Below are positions 7,450-15,740 of a stretch of DNA of 22,422 nt, in pieces. This stretch comes from DATEPR01 sp036502345 (lineage in GTDB: Bacteria > Actinomycetota > Actinomycetes > Mycobacteriales > Pseudonocardiaceae). How positions within the stretch are numbered: position 1 is the stretch's first letter; every line of letters begins with the position of its first letter. The notes under the pieces are model-generated. The model saw only the letters and a program-made list of their open reading frames with translations, was not told where the DNA came from and did no database searches. The stretch covers positions 1 to 22,422 of the forward strand of contig DASXYT010000390.1 of the NCBI GenBank assembly GCA_036502345.1. Reading direction: 5' to 3'. Made by a program: the position numbers and the translations under genes.

Positions 7450-8772
7450 ATGTACCGCAGAGGTTTGACGATCGCGGCCGCGATCGGCGTGACCGCGCTG
7501 AGCCTGGCCGCGTGTGGCTCCGGCTCGACGTCGACCACGTCGTCGCCGAGTACGAGCCAGAACCTGAAGGGCCAGACCATCCAGGTCGCCGGTGTGTGGT
7601 CCGGCGACGAGCAGAAGGACTTCGAGAAGGTCCTACAGGTCTTCGAGAAGCAGACCGGCGCCAAGGTGGTGTTCACCTCCGACGGCGACAACCTGCCCAC
7701 GGTGCTGCAGACGAAGGTCGCCGGCCACAACCCGCCCAACATCGCGTTCCTGGCCCAGCCCGGCTCGATCGCCCAGTTCGCCAAGGAAGGCGCACTGCAG
7801 CCGCTGCCCGCCGACGTCCAGCAGACCGTGGCCGCTCACCAGGCTGCCGCGTGGAGCAAGTTCGCCACCGTCGACGGCAAGCCGTACGGCGTGTACTTCG
7901 ACGCCGCCGACAAGTCGGTGGTCTGGTACAACACCAAGTCCTTCGACTCGGTGGGCGCCCAGCCGCCGAAGACGTGGGCGCAGTTCGTCACGCTGTCCGG
8001 TGAGCTGGCCGACGCCGGCATCACCCCGATGTCCATCGGTGCCGCCGACGGTTGGGTGCTCACCGACTGGTTCGAGCAGATCTACCTGCAGACCGCCGGC
8101 GTGGACAACTACAACAAACTCGCGGCGCACCAGATCCACTGGACCGACCCGACGGTGACCACCGCGTTGACGATGTTGCAGTCCTACTTCAAGCAGACCC
8201 GGCTGATCAACGGCGGCGACACCGGCGCGCTGCAGATCGACTTCCCGACGTCCGTGGTGAACACGTTCGAGGCCACCCCGAAGGCCGCGATGGTCTACGA
8301 GGGCGACTTCGTGGCCACCGCGATCCAGTCCAGCACCAAGTCGGTCGTCGGCACCGACGCGAAGCTCTTCCCGTTCCCGCAGGTCGGCAGCTCGCCCGGC
8401 GGCGTGGAGAGCGGTGGTGACGCGGCTGTCGCGTTCACCGACGACAAGGCGACGATGGCACTGATGAAGTTCCTGGCCACCCCGCAGGCCGGTGCCGTGT
8501 TCGCCCAGAGCGGTGGGTTCCTGTCCCCGAACAAGGACATCCCGCTGTCGGACTACCCGAACGACATCACGCGCACGATGGAGCAGCAGATCCGCGGCGC
8601 CGGCAACAACGTGGTGTTCGACATGTCCGACCAGGCTCCGCCGACCTTCGGCGCCACCAAGGGTTCCGGTGAGTGGAAGGACCTCCAGGACTTCCTGGCC
8701 AACCCCACCGACATCCATGGCGCCGAGCAGAAGCTGGAAGCCGACGCCGTCAAGGACTACACGACCTCGTGA
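7450..8772 (+). CDS. Extracellular sugar-binding lipoprotein of ABC importer
   Basis: This is a 440-residue solute-binding protein that captures sugar outside the membrane and delivers it to the permeases. The signal peptide ends in a lipobox (LSLAAC) with lipidated Cys22, followed by a Ser/Thr linker to about residue 40. The mature part begins TIQVAGVWSGDEQKDFEKVLQ and contains family-1-type binding-protein features (VFEKQTGAKV, PPNIAFLAQPG, GKPYGVYF, VVWYNTKSF, PPKTWAQFV). ATG 7450 has a strong ribosome binding site, GAGGAG (7437-7442), overlapping the ATPase stop, so the genes are coupled. An upstream GTG at 7258 in the same frame is rejected because it lies within the ATPase gene and would bury the signal peptide. 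The general look recalls alpha-glucoside (AglE-like) binding proteins, but the ligand cannot be established from sequence alone. Confidence 0.93.
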   Translation: MYRRGLTIAAAIGVTALSLAACGSGSTSTTSSPSTSQNLKGQTIQVAGVWSGDEQKDFEKVLQVFEKQTGAKVVFTSDGDNLPTVLQTKVAGHNPPNIAFLAQPGSIAQFAKEGALQPLPADVQQTVAAHQAAAWSKFATVDGKPYGVYFDAADKSVVWYNTKSFDSVGAQPPKTWAQFVTLSGELADAGITPMSIGAADGWVLTDWFEQIYLQTAGVDNYNKLAAHQIHWTDPTVTTALTMLQSYFKQTRLINGGDTGALQIDFPTSVVNTFEATPKAAMVYEGDFVATAIQSSTKSVVGTDAKLFPFPQVGSSPGGVESGGDAAVAFTDDKATMALMKFLATPQAGAVFAQSGGFLSPNKDIPLSDYPNDITRTMEQQIRGAGNNVVFDMSDQAPPTFGATKGSGEWKDLQDFLANPTDIHGAEQKLEADAVKDYTTS

Positions 8773-8785
8773 GGCAGGGTTCCTC

Positions 8786-10156
8786 GTGACTCAGCTCGCC
8801 GCGAAGGGGAAGGCGGGGGGTGGCTTGCCCAGGGGGCAGGCCACCCCCCGGCCCCAGCGCCACAAGGGCACCGACGGTCGCTCGGACACGCCGGGATGGC
8901 TCATCACGCTCTACCTGGCACCCGCCGTCATACTGCTCGCGATCTACGTCGGCTATCCGGTCGTGTACTCGATCGTGCGCAGCCTGTTCGACCAGTCCGG
9001 TTCGTCGTTCGTCGGGCTGGGCAACTACGGCAAGGTGTTCACCGATCCGGACACCAGGACCGCACTGCGCAACAACCTCATCTGGGTGCTGGTGGCACCG
9101 GCGTTCGTCACCGGCCTCGGCCTCATCTTCGCTGTGCTCACCGAGCGGATCCGCTGGGCGGTCGCCTTCCGGATGGTGCTGTTCATGCCGATGGCGATCT
9201 CGCTGTTCGCCTCCGGCATCATCTTCCACCTCGTGTACCAGGACGATCCCGGTCTTGGCCTGGCCAACGCGGTCACGGTCAGCATCCACGACATCTTCGC
9301 GGCACCGTCGGAGTACCCGGGCGTGACGCCGAGGCCGACCGACGGCACCACGTCCACATCGGACGGTTTCACCACCAGTCGCGCCTACCGGCCGGGTGAG
9401 GTGGTCGAACTGCCGATGGTCGGCGAGGCGCCGGGCAGCCTGCCGCCCAAGGCCGTCACGGCCAACCCGGTGCAGGCCAACAGCGGTGCGGTGTCCGGAG
9501 TGGTGTGGCTGGACGTCGCACTGGGCAGCAAGCCGGGCCAACTCGGCCACGGCAAGCGCGGCATGCCTGGTATCACCGTGCAGGCGCTGCGTGGCGGCGA
9601 CGTGGTCGCCACCACGAGCACCGGTGACGACGGCGCGTTCACCCTGCCCGATCTCGGGCCGGGCGCCTACCAGATCCGGATGCCGGCGCACGACTTCGCC
9701 CAGCCGTTCCGCGGCCTGACCTGGCTCGGACCGAGCCTGGTCACACCGGTGATCATCTCTGCGTGGGTGTGGATCACCACCGGTTTCGCGATGACGTTCA
9801 TCGCGGCCGGCCTGGCCGCCATCCCACGCGACGCGCTGGAAGCCGCCCGAGTGGACGGTGCCACCGAGTGGCAGGTGTTCCGCAGGGTCACCGTGCCACT
9901 GCTCGGCCCGGTCCTGCTCGTGGTGCTCGTCACGCTGATCATCAACGTGCTGAAGGTGTTCGACCTGGTGTTCGTCATCCCGCCCGGCTCGACCCAGTCC
10001 GACGCGAACGTGCTGGCACTGCAGATGTGGCAGGTCGCGTTCGGCCCGGGCAGCGGCGGTGACCTCGGTCAGGGCAGCGCGATCGGCGTGATCCTGTTCC
10101 TCGTCGTCATGCCGGCCATGTTGTTCAACATCCGACGGTTCCGGAGGGAGCGCTGA
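8786..10156 (+). CDS. MalF-like sugar ABC permease with extracellular Cna_B-like insert
   Basis: This is a membrane permease subunit of 456 residues, much longer than the usual 290-320. Three helices come first (about 40-66, 98-118, 128-151). A polar extracytoplasmic insert occupies about 155-314, and the remaining helices and the permease loop follow. The EAA motif is ALEAARVDGATEWQVF at 350-365, the site that docks the ATPase. The insert holds a stretch at about 236-300 (SGVVWLDVALGSKPG, GITVQALRGGDVVATTSTGDDGAFTLPDLGPGAYQIRMP) with the strand pattern and G-x-F-x-L-P-x-L-x-P-G-x-Y motif of Cna_B/SdrD-B/carboxypeptidase-regulatory-like beta-sandwiches. Start GTG 8786 is chosen because the N-terminal helix follows and no start codon precedes the helix otherwise. 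AGGCAGGG (8773-8780) may act as the ribosome binding site. A strong hairpin covers codons 10-22. Confidence 0.92.
   Translation: MTQLAAKGKAGGGLPRGQATPRPQRHKGTDGRSDTPGWLITLYLAPAVILLAIYVGYPVVYSIVRSLFDQSGSSFVGLGNYGKVFTDPDTRTALRNNLIWVLVAPAFVTGLGLIFAVLTERIRWAVAFRMVLFMPMAISLFASGIIFHLVYQDDPGLGLANAVTVSIHDIFAAPSEYPGVTPRPTDGTTSTSDGFTTSRAYRPGEVVELPMVGEAPGSLPPKAVTANPVQANSGAVSGVVWLDVALGSKPGQLGHGKRGMPGITVQALRGGDVVATTSTGDDGAFTLPDLGPGAYQIRMPAHDFAQPFRGLTWLGPSLVTPVIISAWVWITTGFAMTFIAAGLAAIPRDALEAARVDGATEWQVFRRVTVPLLGPVLLVVLVTLIINVLKVFDLVFVIPPGSTQSDANVLALQMWQVAFGPGSGGDLGQGSAIGVILFLVVMPAMLFNIRRFRRER
8815..8849 (+). repeat. 16-bp stem-loop inside the first codons of the permease gene
   Basis: The left arm (8815-8830, GGGGGGTGGCTTGCCC) pairs along its whole length with the right arm (8834-8849, GGGCAGGCCACCCCCC), with one G·U pair and a 3-base loop AGG. 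It begins 26 bases after the last base of the GTG start codon of the MalF-like permease, just after the binding-protein gene. The encoded stretch, GGGLPRGQATPRP, is a cytoplasmic N-terminal tail, so an insertion would be tolerated. No start codon lies between the hairpin and the first helix. Confidence 0.9.
9263..9727 (+). other. Coding segment for extracytoplasmic Cna_B-like insert of the permease
   Basis: This segment encodes about residues 160-314 of the permease, lying between transmembrane helices 3 and 4. It contains a Pro/Thr/Ser-rich lead (about 174-200), a linker rich in Val and Pro, and the probable beta-sandwich core encoded at 9491-9685. Its place in the chain is the same as that of the large periplasmic P2 loop of E. 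coli MalF, which contacts the maltose-binding protein. The domain type here is judged from strand motifs only. Confidence 0.65.
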
Positions 10157-11070
10157 TGACCACAGTGAATGCCGACCTGAACGCCGACTTCATGGTCGCA
10201 GGCGTGTCCGGTACGCCGAAACGGGGCGTGCTGACCAGGGTGGTCGCGCTGCTGGGGAACGGTTTCGTCCGGTTCCTGCTGGTACTGGTCGCGCTGCTCT
10301 GGCTGGTGCCGATCTTCGGTCTGCTGGCCTCGTCGGTCCGTGGCGAGGTGGACAACGCGACCACCGGCTGGTGGAAGATCTTCACCGCGCCGGCGCAGCT
10401 GACCCTGACCAACTACCGGGACCTGGTGGGCAACTCCACCATCATGCACTCGCTGCTGAACACCGTGTTCATCTCGGTGCCGGCGACCGCGCTGGTGATC
10501 GGCATCGGCGCGCTGGCCGCGTACGCGCTGGCCTGGATGCGGTTCCCCGGGCAGGACTGGCTGATGGTGACCATCGTCGGCCTGCTCGTGGTGCCGATCC
10601 AGGTCGCGCTGATCCCGATGGCCAAGCTCTACGGCGCGCTGGGCATCTTCGGCTCGCTGATCGGCGTCGTGCTGTTCCACGTCGCCTTCGGCCTGCCGTT
10701 CGCGGTGTTCCTGCTGCGCAACTTCTTCGCCGGCATCCCGGCCGACCTCCTGGAAGCGGCCAGGATGGACGGTGCTCGGGAGTGGCGGATCTTCCGCAAG
10801 GTGGTGCTGCCGATCGGCCTGCCGGCCATCGCGTCGCTGGCCATCTTCCAGTTCCTCTGGGTGTGGAACGACCTGCTGGTGGCGTTGGTGTTCGCCGACC
10901 CGTCGTCGCAGCCGATCACCGTGGCGCTGCAGTCCCAGTTGCGGGCGTTCGGCACCAACGTCGACGTGCTGGCCACCGGCTCGTTCGTGTCGATGATCAT
11001 CCCGTTGGCGGTGTTCTTCGGCTTCCAGCGCTTCTTCGTGCAGGGGGTGCTGGCGGGATCGACCAAGTAA
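10156..11070 (+). CDS. MalG-like sugar ABC permease
   Basis: This is the second membrane subunit of the importer, 304 residues. The first helix is at about residues 34-57 (FVRFLLVLVALLWLVPIFGLLASS). An extracytoplasmic loop follows, with the typical MalG-family stretch LTLTNYRDLVGNSTIMHSLLNT, then the five-helix permease core with LAAYALAWMRFPG. The EAA motif LLEAARMDGAREWRIF matches the ATPase-docking loop. The C-terminus AVFFGFQRFFVQGVLAGSTK is the classic family ending (usual form: FQRYFVQGLTAGAVK). ATG 10156 overlaps the stop of the upstream permease (TGATG), so translation is coupled. This completes an ATPase, binding protein and two-permease importer with no gene missing. Substrate specificity is not readable. 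Confidence 0.95.
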   Translation: MTTVNADLNADFMVAGVSGTPKRGVLTRVVALLGNGFVRFLLVLVALLWLVPIFGLLASSVRGEVDNATTGWWKIFTAPAQLTLTNYRDLVGNSTIMHSLLNTVFISVPATALVIGIGALAAYALAWMRFPGQDWLMVTIVGLLVVPIQVALIPMAKLYGALGIFGSLIGVVLFHVAFGLPFAVFLLRNFFAGIPADLLEAARMDGAREWRIFRKVVLPIGLPAIASLAIFQFLWVWNDLLVALVFADPSSQPITVALQSQLRAFGTNVDVLATGSFVSMIIPLAVFFGFQRFFVQGVLAGSTK

Positions 11071-11158
11071 CCGCCGTGTGACGATCCCCTCCCAGTTTGC
11101 TGTGATGACTCGTTTGGGGAGTAATCCGGCCCTCCGATACGTAGTTGTTGATGTGAGC

Positions 11159-11758
11159 ATGACCGTCACGGCCCTCCTGACGTTGTTCCTGGTGGGCCTC
11201 ATCCCGCTGGCGCCCACCGAGCCGGTACTGGTCGGTATGGGCGTGCTCGCCGCGTCCGGCAAGGTCTCCCTGGTCGAGGTGATCATCGTCGCCGCGATCG
11301 CCTGCACGCTGTCCGACCATCTGCTCTACGCGGTGGGCCGGTTCGCGGGTGTGCGGGTCATGCAGCGATTGTCCAGCCGGCCGTCGGTGGTCGCCGCCAA
11401 CGACTGGCTGAGTACCAGGGTGACCAAATGGGGTTCGGCCGTGCTCGTGGTCGGGCGCTGGCTGCCGGCAGGCGGCACGATCGGCGCTCTGCTCACCGGC
11501 ACGCTGCGCTGGCGGTTGCACCGGTTCACCCCGGCGTCGGTGTTCGGGGCCACGCTGTGGTCCACCTACGTCGCGTTGATCGGCTATCTCGGCGGCGCGA
11601 TCACCGGCCAGCCGCTGGCCGGCCTGCTGCTGTCGCTCGGTGTCGCGGTCGTGCTGGGCCTGGTGTCCAGCCTGGTCGTGCAGCGGGCCCACCACCACAA
11701 GTTGGCCAGGACCGCGCACAGCGCCGCGATGGGCGACGAGTCGCTGATGGCCAACTAG
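11159..11758 (+). CDS. DedA family membrane protein (VTT domain)
   Basis: This integral membrane protein of about 199 residues belongs to the DedA/VTT family, implicated in lipid carrier or phospholipid flipping and membrane homeostasis. Visible features are an N-terminal helix ending in LIPLAPTEPVLVGMGVLAASG (the re-entrant loop region), a helix with LSDHLLYAVGRFAG (family pattern GD-x2-Y-x2-GR) and VLVVGRWLPAGGTIGALLTGTLRW (family pattern GR-F/W-x-P-x3). C-terminal helices and a His/Arg-rich cytoplasmic tail follow. The frame is open from GTG 11078, but codons 11078-11158 have many A/T third positions (TTT, GCT, ACT, CGT, AGT, AAT, GTA, GTT), unlike the rest of the gene. I therefore place the start at ATG 11159; GTG 11153 is possible. 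It has no obvious Shine-Dalgarno. Its stop overlaps the convergent TetR stop within CTAG. Confidence 0.85.
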   Translation: MTVTALLTLFLVGLIPLAPTEPVLVGMGVLAASGKVSLVEVIIVAAIACTLSDHLLYAVGRFAGVRVMQRLSSRPSVVAANDWLSTRVTKWGSAVLVVGRWLPAGGTIGALLTGTLRWRLHRFTPASVFGATLWSTYVALIGYLGGAITGQPLAGLLLSLGVAVVLGLVSSLVVQRAHHHKLARTAHSAAMGDESLMAN

Positions 11759-12378
11759 GCCGGATAGTCGGCCAAGCCGTGTTCCAGCAGGTCGAACAGC
11801 CGAGGGATGTACGACCGGGCGGCTGCCACGGCCTCCGCGGGTGACGCGCCGAGGCCGAGTTGCCTGTGCATCTCCAGGAAGACCGACCGGTGCGCGGCCA
11901 GCATCGTCCTGGCCACCATGTGCGCGATCGGATCCCACTCCGGCTGTCCGCTGTCCGCGGCCAGTTCCTCGGCCAGCACCCTGGCCTGCCGTTCCCTGAT
12001 CTCCAGACCCCTGCGCTGCAGTGCCGGGCTGGTGCTGGCCAGTTCCACGACCGAGCCGCGCTGGAACCCGGGTTCGCGCTGCGCCATCTTGTCCAGGAAC
12101 GTTTCCAACTGGCTGCGGAACGTGGCCACCACGGACGTGCCGGGCGGGCGCTCCCGAACCAGTGCGACCAGTCCTTGTTCCCTGGCCTCGGCCCGGTCGA
12201 AGACCAGGTCCTCCTTGGTGGGGAAGTAGTTGAAGACCGTCTTCTTCGCGACGTCGGCCGCTGCGGCCACCTGGTCGACGGTGACCTGCTCGAACCCGTG
12301 CTCGGCGAAGAGCCGGGCCGCGACGGCGGCGATGTGCTGTCGGGTCTCCAGCTTCTTGCGTTCCCGAAGGCCGGTCAT
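11755..12378 (-). CDS. TetR family transcriptional regulator
   Basis: This is a DNA-binding repressor-type regulator of 207 residues. The N-terminal TetR helix-turn-helix is clear: TRQHIAAVAARLFAEHGFEQVTVDQVAAAADVAKKTVFNYFPTKEDLVF in the family layout, at about residues 13-60. The C-terminal ligand domain is of the type seen in many actinobacterial regulators next to exporters (SYIPRLFDLLEHGL near the end). ATG 12378 is preferred over GTG 12396 because MTGLRERKKLETRQ is the usual family start and because TATGCT lies 6 bases upstream, giving a leaderless arrangement. It is divergent from the DrrAB-like exporter with only 52 bp between starts, so it most likely controls that exporter and itself. 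The inducing ligand is unknown. Confidence 0.93.
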   Translation of the reverse strand: MTGLRERKKLETRQHIAAVAARLFAEHGFEQVTVDQVAAAADVAKKTVFNYFPTKEDLVFDRAEAREQGLVALVRERPPGTSVVATFRSQLETFLDKMAQREPGFQRGSVVELASTSPALQRRGLEIRERQARVLAEELAADSGQPEWDPIAHMVARTMLAAHRSVFLEMHRQLGLGASPAEAVAAARSYIPRLFDLLEHGLADYPA

Positions 12379-12384
12379 CGGCCC

Positions 12385-12390
12385 AGCATA
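12385..12390 (-). promoter_or_regulatory. -10 box of the TetR gene, leaderless arrangement
   Basis: TATGCT (minus strand, 12390 to 12385) matches TANNNT and sits 6 bases before ATG 12378, so transcription would begin at or next to the start codon. No strong -35 is visible upstream. No Shine-Dalgarno is present, which agrees with leaderless initiation. Confidence 0.45.
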
Positions 12391-12396
12391 AACCAC

Positions 12397-12424
12397 TTGA
12401 CGACACCGGGACGAAGTTTACACT
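12397..12424 (+). promoter_or_regulatory. Promoter of the DrrAB-type exporter, leaderless arrangement
   Basis: TTGACG (12397-12402) and TACACT (12419-12424) are separated by 16 bases and lie 6 bases before ATG 12431. This is close to the consensus for a housekeeping actinobacterial promoter whose transcript starts at the ATG. There is no Shine-Dalgarno before ATG 12431, which supports a leaderless mRNA. Confidence 0.6.
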
Positions 12425-12430
12425 TGGTGT

Positions 12431-12431
<1 letters not shown>
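12419..12431. promoter_or_regulatory. Candidate TetR operator overlapping -10 and start codon
   Basis: TACAC (12419-12423), spacer TTG, GTGTA (12427-12431) is a perfect 5-bp inverted repeat that covers the -10 box and the first base of the exporter gene. The hexamer CACTTG also occurs at 12394-12399 and 12421-12426. Binding here by the divergent TetR protein would block both promoters; this is inference from position. Confidence 0.4.
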
Positions 12432-13426
<995 letters not shown>

Positions 13427-13429
13427 CCG

Positions 13430-14299
13430 ATGGCCACCCGACTCGATGTGTCCCCCGTGGTGGCGGTCCGGGTACCCGCCCGGGGTCTTTCCGGTGAGCT
13501 GCGCGCGATCAAGATCGTCTGGCAGCGGGACCTGATCCGGTTCTTCGACGACCGGCTGCGCATGGTCACGTCGCTCATCCAGCCGTTCGCGTTCCTGTTC
13601 GTGCTGGGCACCGGACTGTCCGCGCTGACATCGGGCAGCACGCACGGCGTCAACATCAGGACGTTCCTGTACCCGGGCATCCTCGGCATGTCCCTGCTGT
13701 TCACCGCGTTGTTCTCGGCGGCGTCGATCGTGTGGGACCGGGAGTTCGGCTTCCTGCGGGAGATGCTGGTAGCGCCGGTCCGGCGGAGTTCCATCGTGAT
13801 CGGGAAGTGCCTCGGCGGTGCCACCGTCGCCGCGCTGCAGGGCGTCGTGGTGATCGCGGTGGCCGGCCTCGTCGGCGTGCCGTACGTGCCGCTGATGATC
13901 ATCGAGGTGTTCGCGCTGCAACTGCTGCTGGCGTTCGCGCTGACATCGCTCGGCCTGGTGATCGCGGTGCGGATCAAGCAGATCCAGAGTTTCATGGCGA
14001 TCAACCAGATGCTGGTGATGCCGCTGTACTTCATCTCCGGCGCGCTGTTCCCGGTGGCCCACCTGCCGGCCTGGCTCGCTGTGCTGAACCGGCTCGACCC
14101 GCTGACCTACGCCGTCGACCCGATCCGGCACGTCGTGTTCGCGCGACTGGACATCAGCCCGGCCGCGCGCGCCGCCCTCGATCCCGGCGTGACCTGGGGG
14201 AGTTGGGTCGTGCCGCCGTTGCTGGAAGCGGCGATCGTGGCCGCCATCGGCCTGGTGCTGCTCGGCGTCGCGATCGCCAGGTTCAGCAAGGAGGAGTGA
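13430..14299 (+). CDS. DrrB-like ABC-2 type exporter permease
   Basis: This is the membrane partner of the DrrA-like ATPase, 289 residues, with six predicted helices and the ABC-2 signature region. The N-terminal cytoplasmic part WQRDLIRFFDDRLRMVTSLIQPFAFLFVLG is typical of DrrB proteins. Further family marks are TFLYPGILGMSLLFTALFSA, WDREFGFLREMLVAPVRRSSIVIGKCLGGATVA and the C-terminal PLYFISGALFPVAHLPAWLAVLNRLDPLTYAVDPIR. Start ATG 13430 lies 3 bases after the ATPase stop, with GCGGAGGCG as ribosome binding site inside the upstream gene's end. The stop at 14299 is one base from the convergent iniC stop, with no room for a terminator between them. Confidence 0.94.
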   Translation: MATRLDVSPVVAVRVPARGLSGELRAIKIVWQRDLIRFFDDRLRMVTSLIQPFAFLFVLGTGLSALTSGSTHGVNIRTFLYPGILGMSLLFTALFSAASIVWDREFGFLREMLVAPVRRSSIVIGKCLGGATVAALQGVVVIAVAGLVGVPYVPLMIIEVFALQLLLAFALTSLGLVIAVRIKQIQSFMAINQMLVMPLYFISGALFPVAHLPAWLAVLNRLDPLTYAVDPIRHVVFARLDISPAARAALDPGVTWGSWVVPPLLEAAIVAAIGLVLLGVAIARFSKEE

Positions 14300-14300
14300 T

Positions 14301-15740
14301 TCAGTAGGCGGGCGCCGAGGCGAGATCGGCGAGCAGGCCCTCGCAGCTGCGCACCACCGTCCTGGCGGCGGCCCGCTGCGCCGCACCGAGCAGCGGGCTC
14401 TCCGCCTGCGCCCGCCACTGGCCGAGTTCGTCGTAGACGGCGTTGCGCAGGTCGTCCGTTGCCGGATCGTCGGTCGGCACGCCGAGCCGCTCGGCGATCG
14501 ACGTGCCCAGCCCGCCTGCCAGCCGTTCCGCGGTGTCGGCCAGTGTGCCGGGCAGGGTGATCCGCCCAGCTCGCAGCGCGGCGAGCAGTCGCAGTTCCGC
14601 GAAGTCGTGCGCGCCGGCCACCGCACGTTCCGCGGCCGTCGCGAGCTGGCCTGCCTGTGGCCTCGGCTCGGTCCGCAACACCATGCGCAGCCCGGCCAGC
14701 GCGGATCGCGCCTTCAGCACGTCGGCCCGGTCGAGGAAGAACGAGCCGATCGACTCGCGCAGTTCGGACAGCCCGCTGCGCTGCACCAACTGCCCGGCCA
14801 GCGCGGACTGCGCGTCAGCGCCCCGCCGGATCAACGTGCTGGCCAGGCGGATGCCGAACACGCCGAAGCGGTCCAGCAGCGCCACCCGTGCCTCGGCGCT
14901 CAGCCGGACCGGCAGGTCACCGCCGACGAACCTGTCCGCGGACAGCAGGTACACGTCCAGGTCGGCCCTGGGCAGCCCGGCCAGCGCGCGCAGCGCGACG
15001 AACTCGTCGTCCCGCAGTGTCCTGCCGGCCTGGCCGAGCAGCCCGGCGATCGCGACCACGTTCTGGCTCACGGCGTGCACGGCAGGATCCGACCTGCGAC
15101 GGCGGGCGATCTGCTTGGCCGAGGACAGCGCGTCGATCCGGCCGGCCCCCAGTTCGTCGGCCCTGGTCAGCGCCAGGATCGTGGTGACCGGTCCACCGAC
15201 GGCGTCCTGCGCCGAGCGCAGCAGGGCGAGATCGGTGTCGGCGGGCTCTCGGGTCGCGTACACGATGGCGTCGACGTTGCCGGCCAACCAGTCCGCCCCG
15301 GTCCCGGCCGGTGTGTCGATCAGCGTGATGTCCCGCAGGCCGCGGGCCGGCCAGTCGACCAGTACGCGCTCCACCTGCTCCGGCTGCCACTGGCGCAGGT
15401 CGATGTGCAGCTGCTTGTCCCGCCGCACGACCGGCACCCCGAAGGCCGGCGCACCCCGTTGGCACAGCGCGGCACTCGGCTCGGCGCCGTCCCGGTACCA
15501 GGCGAACACACCCGTGCCGGCGCCTACCTCGATCGGCGCGATCTGTTCCCCGGCCAGCCCGTTGACCAGCGTGGACTTGCCGACGCCCTGTTCGCCTGCG
15601 ACGGCGATGCGCACCGGGTCGGCCAGCCGCTCCAGGCAGCCGACCAGCCATCGCGACGCACGTGGGCTGTCCCGGTAGAGCTCGGCGGCCGACGTCAGCA
15701 GGTGCCACGCGGTGTCCGCGAGACTCGGTGTCCCGGTCAC
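14301..15740 (-). CDS. iniC: Dynamin-like GTPase, IniC type
   Basis: This is a predicted dynamin-family GTPase of 479 residues, close to the size of mycobacterial IniC. GTPase motifs are G1 GEQGVGKST at 49-57, G3 DTPAG at 142-146 and G4 TRAD at 192-195. The rest is a long helical stalk-like region without a clear transmembrane helix. It starts with GTG overlapping the iniA stop by 4 bp (GTGA), so the two GTPases are translationally coupled and may form heteromers. Gene order iniB-iniA-iniC is that of the mycobacterial isoniazid-inducible operon, which supports the name more than sequence similarity read by eye does. In mycobacteria the operon responds to cell-wall-targeting drugs. A role in membrane remodelling here is inference. 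Confidence 0.85.
   Translation of the reverse strand: MTGTPSLADTAWHLLTSAAELYRDSPRASRWLVGCLERLADPVRIAVAGEQGVGKSTLVNGLAGEQIAPIEVGAGTGVFAWYRDGAEPSAALCQRGAPAFGVPVVRRDKQLHIDLRQWQPEQVERVLVDWPARGLRDITLIDTPAGTGADWLAGNVDAIVYATREPADTDLALLRSAQDAVGGPVTTILALTRADELGAGRIDALSSAKQIARRRRSDPAVHAVSQNVVAIAGLLGQAGRTLRDDEFVALRALAGLPRADLDVYLLSADRFVGGDLPVRLSAEARVALLDRFGVFGIRLASTLIRRGADAQSALAGQLVQRSGLSELRESIGSFFLDRADVLKARSALAGLRMVLRTEPRPQAGQLATAAERAVAGAHDFAELRLLAALRAGRITLPGTLADTAERLAGGLGTSIAERLGVPTDDPATDDLRNAVYDELGQWRAQAESPLLGAAQRAAARTVVRSCEGLLADLASAPAY

Noticed and set aside
7633..8718. Minus-strand open frame of 361 codons within the binding-protein gene
   Set aside because: It opposes a lipoprotein gene with signal peptide, lipobox and ribosome binding site; no motif of its own.
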